A stretch of DNA of 64,000 nucleotides from assembly GCF_011516925.1 (NCBI RefSeq), contig NZ_WOTG01000002.1, positions 434,001-498,000 of the forward strand, given 5' to 3'. The notes under the pieces are model-generated. The model worked only from the letters and a program-made list of their open reading frames with translations. It was not told where the DNA came from and did no database searches. The DNA is from Acetobacter fabarum. Lineage in GTDB: Bacteria > Pseudomonadota > Alphaproteobacteria > Acetobacterales > Acetobacteraceae. Made by a program: the position numbers and the translations under genes. Shown here one piece after another: positions 63,576 through 64,000 of the stretch; within the stretch, counting starts at the first letter, position 1; the number at the start of each line of letters is the position of its first letter.

Positions 63576-63677
63576 GCAGGGGATGCTACAGCATCATGCC
63601 CGCAAACAAAATGTGTCTGATCGGGCATATCCACCTTTCAGGCCGGGTTTGGCTGCAAAATTAAAGGGGCAGACCGC

Positions 63678-64000
63678 GTGAACGGGAAAAAAACGGATCA
63701 GGACCCTCCGCTGGCGCCGGCGGATATGGCGCTGGCCTGTCTGGCGCGGGGGGATGCCGAGCAGGCCGAATCCCTTTTGCGCGCGCATTTGCGCCTTAAC
63801 CCAGCGGATGCACAGGGCTGGCACGCCATGGCCTGTATTGCCCGTGCCGGGGGGAATGCAGCGGCCGCAGTAGCCCTTGCGGGCAAGGCGGTGGAGCAGG
63901 CGGGGGAGCCGTTTTTTTATATCACACTGGGCTTGGCCCTGCTGGAACTGGGGCATGTGGAGCAGGCGCGGGCGGCGGCCAATGTGGCCGTGCTTGCAAC
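63678..64000 (+). CDS. TPR-domain protein (5' part; cut by window edge)
   Basis: A GTG at 63678 behind AAAGGGGC opens a frame that runs to the right edge without a stop (107 codons). It contains TPR-like repeats: ALACLARGDAEQAESLLRAHLRLNPADAQGWHAMACIAR, then ALAGKAVEQAGEPFFYITLGLALLELGHVEQARAAA. It is divergent from the M32 gene across about 100 bp. Proteins of this shape are often large, sometimes with a fused glycosyltransferase; that part is not visible. Confidence 0.75.
   Translation, partial: MNGKKTDQDPPLAPADMALACLARGDAEQAESLLRAHLRLNPADAQGWHAMACIARAGGNAAAAVALAGKAVEQAGEPFFYITLGLALLELGHVEQARAAANVAVLA

Noticed and set aside
61395-63620. A 741-codon open frame on the plus strand.
   Set aside because: It lies opposite two well-supported genes (the yellow-family and M32 genes). 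Its translation is rich in Gln, His, Gly and Arg with no recognisable domain. It reflects base bias in the third codon position.
1-64000. CRISPR arrays, insertion sequences, prophage genes and att repeats.
   Set aside because: I found no transposase, integrase, phage gene or spaced repeat. The tRNA-Pro at 40.2 kb has no integrase or direct repeat beside it.

Overview
The window reads as a chromosomal segment of an alphaproteobacterium of the family Acetobacteraceae, most likely an acetic acid bacterium near Acetobacter. The base composition is moderately GC-rich. Alphaproteobacterial signatures include bamE / DUF177-rpmF-plsX-fabH-ihfA-merR, an ATP12-family F1-ATPase chaperone, a COQ9-family protein beside rpsU, a MucR/Ros regulator, a MarR-OmpR-EnvZ trio of petP-petR type, trxB beside a LysR gene, and a PmtA-type phospholipid N-methyltransferase. 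The genus is inference. I see no insertion sequence, prophage, CRISPR array or rRNA; coding density is very high and the only gene-free stretch over 300 bp is an AT-rich region near 45.4-45.9 kb.

Layout. 0-7 kb: 3' part of a 3-hydroxyisobutyrate-dehydrogenase-like gene, msrQ, a SulP anion transporter, lpxB, hisI-ygfZ and a GT9 glycosyltransferase. 7-11 kb: a small secreted protein, then the outer-membrane/ribosome block yfgM-like-bamB-der. 11-17 kb: a DHA2-type exporter, a GT4 glycosyltransferase, gshA, rsmE and ubiA. 17-23 kb: lolA and a tight rarA-rluC-asmA-ATP12 operon. 23-31 kb: a Spy-like protein, ffh-rpsP-rimM-trmD-rplS, then leuC-leuD-leuB closed by a strong terminator, and rpsU on the opposite strand. 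31-35 kb: def-COQ9-MarR-response regulator-sensor kinase. 35-40 kb: bamE, DUF177, rpmF, plsX, fabH, ihfA, merR and tRNA-Pro(GGG). 40-48 kb: an AI-2E-family permease, murJ, a DUF4130-UdgX fusion, ihfB, mucR, LysR and trxB. 48-53 kb: an Lrp-family regulator coupled to two polyprenyl-phosphate-type glycosyltransferases, then gshB and pmtA. 53-55.6 kb: a degenerate cytochrome oxidase subunit I-like protein, ctaB and a 45-residue CoxF-like protein. 55.6-64 kb: a Tim44-like protein, pmbA, an M16 peptidase, thrC, a major-royal-jelly/yellow-family protein, an M32 carboxypeptidase and the 5' end of a TPR protein.

How the genes work together. Envelope biogenesis dominates: lpxB, GT9, bamB, bamE, lolA, asmA, murJ, two GT4/GT2 enzymes and an ArnT-like enzyme. 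Glutathione synthesis is complete (gshA and gshB, 36 kb apart). UbiA and COQ9 serve ubiquinone; CtaB makes heme O, which a bo3-type quinol oxidase encoded elsewhere would need. Both IHF subunits and MucR are present.

The best candidate for something undescribed is 53.2-55.6 kb. The protein at the coxA position before ctaB still aligns with the COX1 fold and appears to keep both low-spin heme histidines, but has lost the heme a3 histidine, all three Cu_B histidines and the cross-linked tyrosine. It looks like an oxidase subunit repurposed as a membrane heme-binding protein. Secondary leads are a perfect 22-bp palindrome beside a good promoter in front of the LysR gene by trxB, a MucR protein lacking its last zinc ligand, and translational coupling of an Lrp regulator to a glycosyltransferase.
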